Source of the DNA: Escherichia whittamii
GTDB lineage: Bacteria; Pseudomonadota; Gammaproteobacteria; Enterobacterales; Enterobacteriaceae
Length of the DNA stretch: 64,000 nt
NCBI RefSeq assembly: GCF_014836715.1
Contig: NZ_JACSQI010000016.1
Span: 1 to 64,000 of the forward strand
Direction of reading: 5' to 3'
Below the pieces are notes generated by a model. The model was not told the DNA's origin and searched no databases. It was given only the letters and a program-made list of their open reading frames with translations. Positions 15,426-23,540 of the stretch are shown one piece after another. The stretch's first letter is position 1; each line of letters begins with the position of its first letter. Position numbers and translations under genes: made by a program.

Positions 15426-16181
15426 TCAGAACTTATAACCACGATGCAGCGCCACAACGCCAGCCGTCAGGTTGTAATAATCGACACTTTCGAATCCTGC
15501 ATCCTGCATCATGGCTTTCAGGGTATCCTGATCGGGATGCATACGGATGGATTCGGCCAGATAGCGGTAGCTGTCAGCATCGTTCGCCACCAGCGAGCCA
15601 ATACGTGGCAGCACATGGAAGGAATATGCGTCATAGGCTTTGCTTAACGGTTCGATAATCGGCTTCGAGAACTCAAGCACCAGCAGACGACCGCCAGGTT
15701 TCAGCACGCGATACATCGAACGCAGGGCTTTATCTTTATCGGTGACGTTACGCAGACCAAACGAGATGGTGATGCAATCAAAAGTGTTATCCGGGAACGG
15801 CAGCGCCTCGGCGTTTGCCTGAACATACTCAACGTTGCCAATCACACCGATATTGCGCAGTTTCTCACGGCCCATCTTGAGCATGGATTCATTGATATCG
15901 GCGAGGACCACTTTGCCAGTTTCACCGACCAGGCGGGAGAATTTTGCCGTCAGATCGCCGGTACCGCCAGCCAGATCCAGCACGGTCTGCCCTCGACGCA
16001 CGCCGCTGCAATCGATCGTGAATCGCTTCCACAAACGATGAATACCAAATGACATCAAATCATTCATGACATCATATTTCGATGCCACGGAATGGAAAAC
16101 GTGGGCGACCATATCCGCTTTTTGTTCCTTCGCGACGGTCTGAAAACCAAAGTGCGTCGTTTCTTGTGACTTATCCACCAT
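15426..16181 (-). CDS. ubiE: Ubiquinone/menaquinone C-methyltransferase
   Basis: UbiE transfers a methyl group from S-adenosylmethionine to carbon in both demethylmenaquinone and the ubiquinone precursor DDMQH2. It is 251 residues long. The SAM-binding motif [15 protein letters not shown] lies near residues 68-82, followed by [13 protein letters not shown] and the post-motif [23 protein letters not shown] (in two parts). It is the first gene of the ubiEJB operon, followed at 13 nt by ubiJ. Confidence 0.98.
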
Positions 16182-16275
16182 CTCAATGCCTGCTCATCAA
16201 AAAATTGTTCCAGAAGTGTAACAGATTGGGCGTCGATGCCCTAGATATCTACCCGGCTTAACTACCCCTAATGGG

Positions 16276-17703
16276 CTAGCGCGACTGCTGATTATATTCA
16301 TCATCGCGTTGATAAGCTTCATTATTCGGCTGCCCCGGAACTGACCGCAGTCGATACTCCTCATCCTGGCTCACTGCCTGTTCAGCTAAATCCGGGTTAA
16401 TCTCGCGTTTAATTTCTACCCCTAAACCGCGAAATGCTTCTGCCTGCGCCAGCACATTTCCGCGACCTGAAGAAAGTTTTTTCATCGCCTGGCGATAGTT
16501 ATCCTGCGCTTTGTCCAGACTTTGACCAATTGCGGACATATCATCAATAAACAGACGCATCTTGTCGTACAGCTTGCTGGCGCGATCGGCGATTTGTTGG
16601 GCGTTACGGCTTTGATGCTCATAACGCCACAGGTTGGCGATAGTACGCAACGCCACCAGCAGCGTAGTGGGGCTAACCAGCATGATATTGTTCTTTAACG
16701 CTTCGGTGATCAGCTCCGGCTGGCGATCAAGCGCCAATAAAAACGCCGGTTCGACAGGGATAAACATCAGCACGTAATCCAGCGTTCGTAGCCCCGGCAG
16801 CTGTTGATAGTCTTTACGCCCAAGCAAGCGGATGTGATTACGTACCGAAGCAATATGCTCCTGCAATGCGCTTTCGCGGGTATAGTCGTCTTCGGCGTTA
16901 AAATAGCGTTCATAGGCGACCAGCGTCATTTTGGCGTCGATCACCACATCTTTTCCTTGCGGCAGCCGTACGATGACATCCGGCTGCATCCGCGAACGGG
17001 CGTCATTTTCGATGCTGACCTGGGTTTCATATTCATACCCTTCGCGCAGTCCGGAAGCCTCCAGCACCCGCGTCAGTACCACTTCGCCCCAGTTCCCCTG
17101 GGTTTTGTTATCGCCTTTCAGCGCGCGGGTCAGGTTGATCGCTTCCTGGGCCATTTGCGCGTTGAGTTGCTGTAGATTACGAATTTCGTGGGTCAGGGTA
17201 TGGCGTTCTTGTGCTTCTTTACCAAAGCTGTCCTGTACCTGTCGGCGAAAACCATCCAGTTGTTCTCGCAGCGGCGATAGCAGGTTGTTCAGACTCTGAC
17301 GATTTTGCTCATCAACCCGGCGATTACTGTGCTCAAAAATACGGTTGGCGAGATTTTCAAATTGCTCGCTCAAACGCTGCTCGCTGTTGATCATCTGGCG
17401 GATTTTATCGTCAGCGTGTTGCTGTGCGGCTTCCATCCGCGTGGTTACTTCACGCAGATCTGCCTCCAGCGAGGTGTTAATACTTTGCAGACTACGCACT
17501 TCGTTATTGAGCAATTCACACTCTGCACGCCAGTGCTCGCTTTGGGTAATTTGTTGTTTTGCCGCACTTAACTCCGCGACCATCTCTTCACGTTCGGCTA
17601 ATTGCTCGGCTTTTTGCTGCGCATGCTGATAACTGGCAAACAGCCAGCCGATGACCACACTGACCAGCGCAATAATGGCATAAACAATGATTGAGAAATC
17701 CAC
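16276..17703 (-). CDS. rmuC: DNA recombination protein RmuC
   Basis: RmuC limits inversions at short inverted repeats and contains a restriction-endonuclease-like core. The 475-residue protein starts with a transmembrane helix (IIVYAIIALVSVVIGWLFA), then a coiled coil of about 150 residues. The nuclease-like domain contains DVIVRLPQGKDVVIDAKMTL and ends in a disordered Q/N-rich tail. In K-12 it neighbours udp; here the accessory operon separates the two. Confidence 0.96.
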   Translation of the reverse strand: MDFSIIVYAIIALVSVVIGWLFASYQHAQQKAEQLAEREEMVAELSAAKQQITQSEHWRAECELLNNEVRSLQSINTSLEADLREVTTRMEAAQQHADDKIRQMINSEQRLSEQFENLANRIFEHSNRRVDEQNRQSLNNLLSPLREQLDGFRRQVQDSFGKEAQERHTLTHEIRNLQQLNAQMAQEAINLTRALKGDNKTQGNWGEVVLTRVLEASGLREGYEYETQVSIENDARSRMQPDVIVRLPQGKDVVIDAKMTLVAYERYFNAEDDYTRESALQEHIASVRNHIRLLGRKDYQQLPGLRTLDYVLMFIPVEPAFLLALDRQPELITEALKNNIMLVSPTTLLVALRTIANLWRYEHQSRNAQQIADRASKLYDKMRLFIDDMSAIGQSLDKAQDNYRQAMKKLSSGRGNVLAQAEAFRGLGVEIKREINPDLAEQAVSQDEEYRLRSVPGQPNNEAYQRDDEYNQQSR

Positions 17704-17796
17704 AAAGCCTCCTGACGCAACAACTTACCCGCACAAAATAGAATTGTGCTGTACAAACGTCCAGTTTGAAAGGCATTTCCTGCGAGGCGCTACGCA

Positions 17797-17808
17797 AAAC
17801 GATCGTTT
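17797..17808. promoter_or_regulatory. 12-bp palindrome upstream of the accessory operon
   Basis: AAACGATCGTTT is a perfect palindrome in the 215-bp gap between the divergent rmuC gene and the IclR gene. It could be a second regulator site or part of the rmuC promoter region. It is short enough that chance is a real possibility. Confidence 0.35.
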
Positions 17809-17823
17809 ATTTCGCTTATTTCA

Positions 17824-17857
17824 TCCCACAATATGAGACTGTGTTTATATTGTGGGA
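17824..17857. promoter_or_regulatory. Candidate operator: perfect 11-bp inverted repeat upstream of the IclR gene
   Basis: TCCCACAATAT (17824-17834) and its exact reverse complement ATATTGTGGGA (17847-17857) are separated by 12 bp. The repeat ends 61 bp before the ATG of the IclR-family gene and overlaps a TATATT that could serve as a -10 box. There is no downstream T tract and the position is 5' to the operon, so an operator is more likely than a terminator. Autoregulation by the adjacent IclR protein is the natural reading, but it is inference. Confidence 0.65.
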
Positions 17858-17918
17858 ATCATCACCTTTTTCTCACTTTATTCTGTGAAACACTCAGCAA
17901 TATCATCAGGAGACACCT

Positions 17919-18686
17919 ATGGCAGAAACCTCTTCAACCACCGCTGGCGCACAAACGTTATTACGCGGACTGGCGGTTATTAATGCTGTTTATAACGGTT
18001 GCCATGACCTGAAAAGTATCGGCGAGTTCACCGGCACGACGCGGAGTACAACCCATCGTTTAGTCACTGTTTTGGTGGAGCAACGCTATCTGCGCCATGT
18101 CCCAACTCAGGGCTACCAACTGGGCGCCAAACTGATCGAACTCGGTGCCAGAGCGCTGGAAAGCACCTCATTGTATGAAGTTGCGCTGCCCGTTTTGCAG
18201 CGTCTGGCCCGTTACACCCTGGACACTGTGCATCTGGGGATCGTTGAAGGCGACGAAGTGCTGTATCTGGAGAAGATCAACAGTCAGCGTGGGCTGGAGA
18301 TGCGCTCACGTCCTGGGCATCGCATGCCACTGGCGATTACAGGAATCGGTAAGGCGTTAATCCTCAACAGAACAGAAGAAGAGTGGCGCACGCTATTTTT
18401 GACTTGTGGTGATGAAACAAAACTGGGCGCATTTATACAAAATATGCGCCGTTACGCCGCCAATGGTTTCGCTTTTGATCTGGAAGAGAACGAGCCCACT
18501 ATCCGTTGCGTTGCAGCGCCAGTTTACAACGCACGGAATGAAATTGTGGCGGCCATTTCTGTCGCCAGTACCACCACATATATGTCGCTGGCGCGCCTGG
18601 AAGAACTGGCACCTTACGTCAAATCCTGTGCAGAAGAGATATCCGCTGAACTGGGCTGGGGTAAGCACGTCCGCAAAGATAAATAA
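17919..18686 (+). CDS. IclR-family transcriptional regulator of the accessory sugar-acid operon
   Basis: This 255-residue protein has the IclR architecture. A winged helix-turn-helix covers about residues 10-75 (LLRGLAVINAVYN, SIGEFTGTTRSTTHRLVTVL, GYQLGAKLIELG). A C-terminal effector-binding domain follows (HLGIVEGDEVLYLEKIN, RSRPGHRMPLAITGIGKALI, CVAAPVYNARNEIVAAISV). Relatives such as KdgR sense 2-keto-3-deoxy sugar acids. AGGAGA precedes the start. It is the first of six same-strand genes with gaps of 24 nt or less, so it probably controls the kinase, aldolase and transporter genes behind it. It is not one of the genes I know at this position in K-12. Confidence 0.9.
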   Translation: MAETSSTTAGAQTLLRGLAVINAVYNGCHDLKSIGEFTGTTRSTTHRLVTVLVEQRYLRHVPTQGYQLGAKLIELGARALESTSLYEVALPVLQRLARYTLDTVHLGIVEGDEVLYLEKINSQRGLEMRSRPGHRMPLAITGIGKALILNRTEEEWRTLFLTCGDETKLGAFIQNMRRYAANGFAFDLEENEPTIRCVAAPVYNARNEIVAAISVASTTTYMSLARLEELAPYVKSCAEEISAELGWGKHVRKDK

Positions 18687-18709
18687 ACCATGACTAAAGG
18701 AAACGGCTA

Positions 18710-19714
18710 ATGTCGGGAAAGACCTCATTTATTGCCCTGGACTGGGGAACGTCATCGCTTCGGGCATGGCGTTTTGGTGACTCACCAGATCCACAAGAAA
18801 AACGTGAATTCCCCTGGGGGATCATGAAATTACCCTCCCAGGCAGCAACACGTGAGGAAGCTTTCCACGATACATTTTTACGTGTCTGTGGCGACTGGCT
18901 GACGCAAGCTCCCTGCCCGGTTCTGGCTTGTGGCATGATTGGCAGTGCGCAAGGGTGGCAACCAGCAGCTTATTTACCTTGCCCGGTCACTCTCGATGGC
19001 CTGGCGAAGCAGCTGACGCCGGTTATCCACCAGCAGCAGACAATGTTGCACATTATTCCCGGCGTGATTAAAGAAGGTGAAATGCCCGAAGTGATGCGTG
19101 GCGAAGAGACACAAATCTTCGGTGCCATCGCAATGGAACCTGCCCTGCAAGACGCAATCCGCAAGGGTGTGCCGGTGCTGATTGGCTTACCAGGCACCCA
19201 TGCAAAATGGGCGGTAGTTGAAAACAACACCATTACCGATTTCCGAACCTTTATGACGGGCGAGTTATTTGATGTTTTATCCCGCCATTCGATTCTCGGT
19301 ACAACCATGCGTCCGGGCGACGAGCCGCACTGGGATGCCTTTGCCCATGGGCTGACAGCGGCACTTGAGCATCATCAGACCGGATTATTATCGACGCTGT
19401 TTTCGACCCGTTCGCGCCTGCTAACTGATAATCTTACGCCGTCCTCACAGGGCGATTACCTTTCCGGGTTACTGATAGGCCATGAATTATGTGGTCTGGC
19501 ATCCAGTTTGCTGCGTGATTTACCCGCCACAACACCGATCGCCTTAATCGGTAGCGCCACCCTGAACAGCCGCTATTCACGGGCGTTCAGCCATGTTTTT
19601 CCCGACAGACAGCTACACGCCATTCCTAATGCTACTGAACAGGGATTATGGCGAATCGCCCACTCTGCCGGGTTACTCTCCACCAACGCCAGGGAATGTA
19701 CTCATGCCATTTAA
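18710..19714 (+). CDS. 2-dehydro-3-deoxygalactonokinase-like kinase (DgoK family)
   Basis: DgoK enzymes phosphorylate 2-dehydro-3-deoxy-D-galactonate with ATP. The N-terminal IALDWGTSSLRAWRF is the phosphate-binding loop of this kinase family. VMRGEETQIFGA, LIGLPGTHAKWAVV and FRTFMTGELFDVL parallel blocks I remember in E. coli DgoK. At 334 residues it is about 40 longer than DgoK of the dgo operon, so it is a distinct paralogue and the true substrate may differ. Its 3' end overlaps the aldolase gene by 11 nt. The pairing with a KDPGal-type aldolase supports a sugar-acid kinase role. Confidence 0.88.
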   Translation: MSGKTSFIALDWGTSSLRAWRFGDSPDPQEKREFPWGIMKLPSQAATREEAFHDTFLRVCGDWLTQAPCPVLACGMIGSAQGWQPAAYLPCPVTLDGLAKQLTPVIHQQQTMLHIIPGVIKEGEMPEVMRGEETQIFGAIAMEPALQDAIRKGVPVLIGLPGTHAKWAVVENNTITDFRTFMTGELFDVLSRHSILGTTMRPGDEPHWDAFAHGLTAALEHHQTGLLSTLFSTRSRLLTDNLTPSSQGDYLSGLLIGHELCGLASSLLRDLPATTPIALIGSATLNSRYSRAFSHVFPDRQLHAIPNATEQGLWRIAHSAGLLSTNARECTHAI

Positions 19715-20333
19715 TACTCTTTTGCAAAAAACCGGGTTAGTCGCCATTTTACGCGGCGTGAAACCGGATGAGATTGTCGCCATCGGTGAAAAGCTGTATG
19801 CCGCCGGATTCCGCCTGATTGAGATCCCCATGAACTCGCCGGAACCGTTGCAAAGTATCAGTTTACTGCGCGATGCCCTGCCTAAGGACTGCCTGGTCGG
19901 AGCCGGCACCGTGCTTTCGGTAGAGCAGGTGGTCGCGGTTAAAGAGGCTGGAGGCCAGATTATCGTGATGCCGCATTGCGATACTGCGGTGATCCGTCGC
20001 GCCCGTGCGCTGGGTATGTATTGTGCGCCTGGCGTCGCTACGCCCACCGAAGCTTTTGCTGCCATTGAACATGGCGCCAATGCTATCAAGCTGTTTCCGG
20101 CGGAACAAATTACGCCAGAAGTCACTAAAGCCTGGCGTGCAGTTATTCCGCAATCCGTTCCGATGTTACCGGTTGGTGGTATCACACCGGAAACCATGGC
20201 GCGTTATCTGAGCCACGGCGCAAACGGCTTCGGTTTGGGGTCTGCGCTATATCGCCCCGGCATGACGCCAGAACAGGTCTATGAAAATGCAGTACTGTTT
20301 ATGAACGCATGGAACGATTTAAATAACAAGTAA
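19704..20333 (+). CDS. 2-dehydro-3-deoxy-6-phosphogalactonate aldolase-like protein (DgoA family)
   Basis: This is a class I KDPG/KDPGal-type aldolase, expected to cleave a 2-keto-3-deoxy-6-phospho sugar acid into pyruvate and glyceraldehyde 3-phosphate. I start it at the ATG at 19704, preceded by AGGGA, giving 209 residues; the longer open frame lies inside the kinase gene. LVAILRGVKPDE at the N-terminus, GAGTVLSVEQV, the Schiff-base lysine in NAIKLFPAEQ and PVGGITPETM are the family signatures. The 11-nt overlap with the kinase gene suggests coupled translation. The closest functional model is the aldolase of the dgo operon. Confidence 0.88.
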   Translation: MPFNTLLQKTGLVAILRGVKPDEIVAIGEKLYAAGFRLIEIPMNSPEPLQSISLLRDALPKDCLVGAGTVLSVEQVVAVKEAGGQIIVMPHCDTAVIRRARALGMYCAPGVATPTEAFAAIEHGANAIKLFPAEQITPEVTKAWRAVIPQSVPMLPVGGITPETMARYLSHGANGFGLGSALYRPGMTPEQVYENAVLFMNAWNDLNNK

Positions 20334-20357
20334 CTGATAAATAAGGATATAAAAACA

Positions 20358-21332
20358 ATGATAAAACATCTTACCTTACCGAAAAAAATGGCTGCAATGG
20401 TACTTCTTGCAGGCGCTGCCCTCAGCACTGCGCCTGTACAGGCGGCTTCCTGGCCAACCAAACAGATCGAGTTAGTCATACCCTACGCTGCCGGTGGTGG
20501 TACGGACCTGGTGGCCCGCGCCTTTGCTGATGCCGCCAAAAACCATTTACCCGTCAGCATCGGGGTTATCAATAAACCTGGCGGTGGTGGAGCTATCGGC
20601 CTGAGTGAAATCGCCGCTGCCCGCCCTAACGGTTACAAAATCGGTTTAGGTACGGTTGAACTGACCACCCTTCCCAGCCTCGGAATGGTGCGTTTTAAAA
20701 CAAGCGACTTCAAACCCATTGCCCGTCTGAATGCGGATCCGGCGGCTATCACCGTCCGTGCCGATGCGCCGTGGAATAGCTATGAAGAATTTATGACTTA
20801 CGCCAAAGCGAATCCCGGAAAAGTACGCATTGGTAACTCAGGCACCGGAGCTATCTGGCATCTGGCGGCAGCTGCACTGGAAGACAAAACGGGCGCAAAG
20901 TTTTCTCATGTCCCGTATGACGGCGCAGCCCCTGCCATTACAGGCCTGTTAGGCGGGCACATTGAAGCGGTTTCCGTAAGCCCAGGAGAAGTTATCAACC
21001 ATGTGAAAGGCGGCAAGCTGAAGACACTGGTGGTGATGGCGGATGAGCGAATGAAAACCATGCCTGACGTCCCGACATTAAAAGAGAAAGGCGTTGATCT
21101 CTCCATCGGCACCTGGCGCGGCCTGATTGTGTCGCAAAAAACGCCGCAGGATGTGGTGGATGTTCTGGCAAAGGCAGCAAAAGAGACGGCTGAAGAGCCT
21201 GCATTCCAGGATGCACTGCAAAAGTTGAATCTCAACTATGCATGGCTTGATGGTGCCAGCTTCCAGACCCAAATCAACGAGCAGGAAAAGTACTTTGACG
21301 AGCTGCTGACTCGCCTGGGCCTGAAAAAATAA
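20358..21332 (+). CDS. TctC/Bug-family periplasmic solute-binding protein
   Basis: This is the binding-protein subunit of a tripartite tricarboxylate transporter (TTT). A signal peptide is clear: charged MIKHLTLPKK, a hydrophobic core, then a likely cleavage after PVQAA. The mature protein carries the Bug-family blocks VIPYAAGGGTDLVARAFAD and NKPGGGGAIGLSEIAAARPNG near the N-terminus, whose backbone atoms bind a carboxylate. FSHVPYDGAAPAITGLLGGH is seen in the middle. The family binds tricarboxylates, dicarboxylates and sugar acids, so the ligand is not determined. The tctB-like gene starts 16 nt later. Confidence 0.9.
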   Translation: MIKHLTLPKKMAAMVLLAGAALSTAPVQAASWPTKQIELVIPYAAGGGTDLVARAFADAAKNHLPVSIGVINKPGGGGAIGLSEIAAARPNGYKIGLGTVELTTLPSLGMVRFKTSDFKPIARLNADPAAITVRADAPWNSYEEFMTYAKANPGKVRIGNSGTGAIWHLAAAALEDKTGAKFSHVPYDGAAPAITGLLGGHIEAVSVSPGEVINHVKGGKLKTLVVMADERMKTMPDVPTLKEKGVDLSIGTWRGLIVSQKTPQDVVDVLAKAAKETAEEPAFQDALQKLNLNYAWLDGASFQTQINEQEKYFDELLTRLGLKK

Positions 21333-21348
21333 TCCCGAGGTACGGTCG

Positions 21349-21855
21349 ATGAACACAAAACAGTCTGTTGCTCAACTCGCCGTACCGCACCGCAAGCGCC
21401 TTTCATCCACTGTGGTGGTGGCGCTGTTACTTTGTGTGGTTGCTGGCGCGGTGATGATTAATGCCGCTGATTTTCCAGCAACTGCCATTGAAACGGATCC
21501 CGGTGCAAGTGCCTTCCCTACTTTCTATGCCTGCGCCCTGATTGTACTCGCTGTCTTACTGGTGATACGCGATCTTTGGCTGGCAAAACCAGAACCTTGC
21601 GCCAACGCGCAGGAAAAACCGGCATTCAGGAAAACGGCAACGGGAATTGCGGCAACCGCGTTTTATATTGTGGCGATGAGCTACTGCGGTTATCTCATTA
21701 CTACTCCTGTTTTCCTCATCGTCATTATGACGTTGATGGGCTACAGGCGATGGGTACTCACACCGGGTATTGCGCTGCTGTTAACGGCAATCCTCTGGTT
21801 GCTGTTTGTCGAAGCGTTACAGGTGCCATTGCCTGTCGGCACATTTTTCGAATAA
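21349..21855 (+). CDS. TctB-family small membrane subunit of a tripartite tricarboxylate transporter
   Basis: The 168-residue protein has four predicted membrane segments: residues about 22-40, 60-77, 99-120 and 127-153. This is the normal topology for TctB, the poorly conserved small subunit that pairs with TctA. Position rather than sequence makes the call: it lies between clear tctC and tctA homologues with gaps of 16 and 12 nt. GAGGT precedes the start codon. Confidence 0.85.
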   Translation: MNTKQSVAQLAVPHRKRLSSTVVVALLLCVVAGAVMINAADFPATAIETDPGASAFPTFYACALIVLAVLLVIRDLWLAKPEPCANAQEKPAFRKTATGIAATAFYIVAMSYCGYLITTPVFLIVIMTLMGYRRWVLTPGIALLLTAILWLLFVEALQVPLPVGTFFE

Positions 21856-21867
21856 CAGGGGCCAGCA

Positions 21868-23358
21868 ATGTTTGAAAGTGAACTTTTAACTCAGGGCTTA
21901 TCGACATTACTCAATAATCCTCAGGCGCTGCTGTTTGCCACGTTTGGGGTGATGCTGGGGATTGTGATTGGCGCCCTGCCCGGTTTAACAGCGACCATGG
22001 GTGTGGCGATTTTGCTGCCTTTCACCTATGGCATGGAGCCCGTTTCTGGCTTGTTGATGATTTGCGGCGTCTTTTTTGGTGGTGTTTATGGTGGTTCTAT
22101 CACCGCTATTTTGCTCAAAATTCCCGGAACGCCTGCCGCCGCTGCCACCGCCATTGACGGTTATGAGCTAACGAAACAGGGAAAAGCCGGGCTGGCGTTG
22201 AGTGCCGCCACGTTCTCTTCCTTTAGTGGCGGAACGATCAGCATCATTGTGCTGATGTTTCTCTCTCCGGTGCTTGCCAGTTGGGCGTTGAAATTTAGTG
22301 CCTCAGAGTCCTTCGCCCTGGCAACTTTTGGGTTGAGTATTATTGCCAGTATTTCCGGTGAGTCATTGATTAAAGGGCTGATTGCCGGGGTTGGCGGATT
22401 GCTGATCGCAACGATAGGTCTTGATCCTATGGGCGGCTTTCCTCGTTTTACGGGCGGATTTGTGGAGCTGATGAATGTGCCATTTATCCCAGTGATGATT
22501 GGTTTATTCGCTGCTTCAGAAGCATTCCGCTCTATGGAGCAAAATCAGCATATTCGTCAGGGCGCGAAGGTGGCTATCGGCAGTCTGTTACTGCCCTGGC
22601 AAACGCTACGCCGCATCGCATTAACCATTTTGCGATCATCGGGATTAGGGGTTTTTATCGGCATGATCCCCGGTGCAGGGGCGGATATTGCGGCTTTTGT
22701 TGCCTATAACGAAACTCGTCGTTTCAGTAAGACACCAGAAAACTTTGGTAAGGGTGAAATTAAAGCTGTGGCTTCCTGCGAGGCAGGCGCGAATGGCTGC
22801 ACCGGTGGCGCATTGTTACCTATGTTAACGCTGGGGATCCCAGGCGATGCGGTAACCGCCATCATGCTGGGCGCGTTAACGTTACAAGGGATGCAGCCAG
22901 GTCCGCTGATGTTTACCGACCACGGCGATATGGTTTATACACTGTTTGTCGGCATGATCTTCTGTTACTTCATGTTGTTAGTGCTTGGACTGCTCTCTCT
23001 GAAAGTCATCGGTAACGTCGTGAAAATCCCCGGCAATATTCTCACGCCGATGATCCTCGCACTTTGTGTTGTCGGGACTTATGCGCTAAACAACAGCCTG
23101 TTTGACGTGGGCATTATGTTAATTGCGGGCGTGGTGGGCTATTTCATGCAGAAAGGGGGATATCCGGCGTCGCCAGTGGTCCTGGCATTGATTATGGGAC
23201 CAATGGCGGAAAGTAATTTTCGCCGCGCGCTGTCGCTTTCAGGGGGGGCACTCGACTTTCTGTATACCCGACCGATTACCCTGGCATTGCTGACTCTGGC
23301 AGCCTTTACGTTACTGACGCCAATAATCCGCAAAATTATGCGCTTACGGCGTCAGTAA
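21868..23358 (+). CDS. TctA-family large membrane subunit of a tripartite tricarboxylate transporter
   Basis: This 496-residue, strongly hydrophobic protein is the translocating subunit, coupling solute uptake to an ion gradient. The duplicated TctA signature is visible: GALPGLTATMGVAILLPFTY near residue 40, with GGVYGGSITAILLKIPGTP after it, and the second copy GMIPGAGADIAAFVAYN near residue 265, with LTLGIPGDAVTAIMLGAL after it. It is the last gene of the accessory operon. A hairpin and REP units separate it from the convergent udp. Confidence 0.93.
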   Translation: MFESELLTQGLSTLLNNPQALLFATFGVMLGIVIGALPGLTATMGVAILLPFTYGMEPVSGLLMICGVFFGGVYGGSITAILLKIPGTPAAAATAIDGYELTKQGKAGLALSAATFSSFSGGTISIIVLMFLSPVLASWALKFSASESFALATFGLSIIASISGESLIKGLIAGVGGLLIATIGLDPMGGFPRFTGGFVELMNVPFIPVMIGLFAASEAFRSMEQNQHIRQGAKVAIGSLLLPWQTLRRIALTILRSSGLGVFIGMIPGAGADIAAFVAYNETRRFSKTPENFGKGEIKAVASCEAGANGCTGGALLPMLTLGIPGDAVTAIMLGALTLQGMQPGPLMFTDHGDMVYTLFVGMIFCYFMLLVLGLLSLKVIGNVVKIPGNILTPMILALCVVGTYALNNSLFDVGIMLIAGVVGYFMQKGGYPASPVVLALIMGPMAESNFRRALSLSGGALDFLYTRPITLALLTLAAFTLLTPIIRKIMRLRRQ

Positions 23359-23367
23359 TTGATATCG

Positions 23368-23385
23368 CTCCCCGAAGTTGGGGAG
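23368..23385 (+). terminator. Hairpin after the accessory operon
   Basis: CTCCCC (23368-23373) pairs with GGGGAG (23380-23385) across a 6-nt loop, 10 nt after the tctA-like stop codon. There is no T tract, so this is at best a weak or Rho-assisted terminator. Confidence 0.45.
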
Positions 23386-23411
23386 TGTGAGACTGATGAC
23401 AAACGCTAAAT

Positions 23412-23513
23412 TGCCTGATGCGCTACGCTTATCAGGCCTACCTAAGAAATGCAATATATTGAATTTGCATACTTTTGTAGGCCGGATAAGGCGTTCACGC
23501 CGCATCCGGCATG
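23412..23513. repeat. BIME: two REP units between the accessory operon and udp
   Basis: A GCCTGATGCGCTACGC-type unit (23412-23441) and a GTAGGCCGGATAAGGC-type unit (about 23476-23512) flank an AATGCAATATATTGAA linker. The whole element is nearly identical to the one at 36433-36533. Confidence 0.9.
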
Positions 23514-23540
23514 AATAAATCGCATTTTATCAACAAGTTG

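Noticed and set aside
17704-23540. The accessory region as a prophage or transposon
   Set aside because: No integrase, transposase, phage structural gene or terminal repeat is visible; all six genes are metabolic, transport or regulatory.
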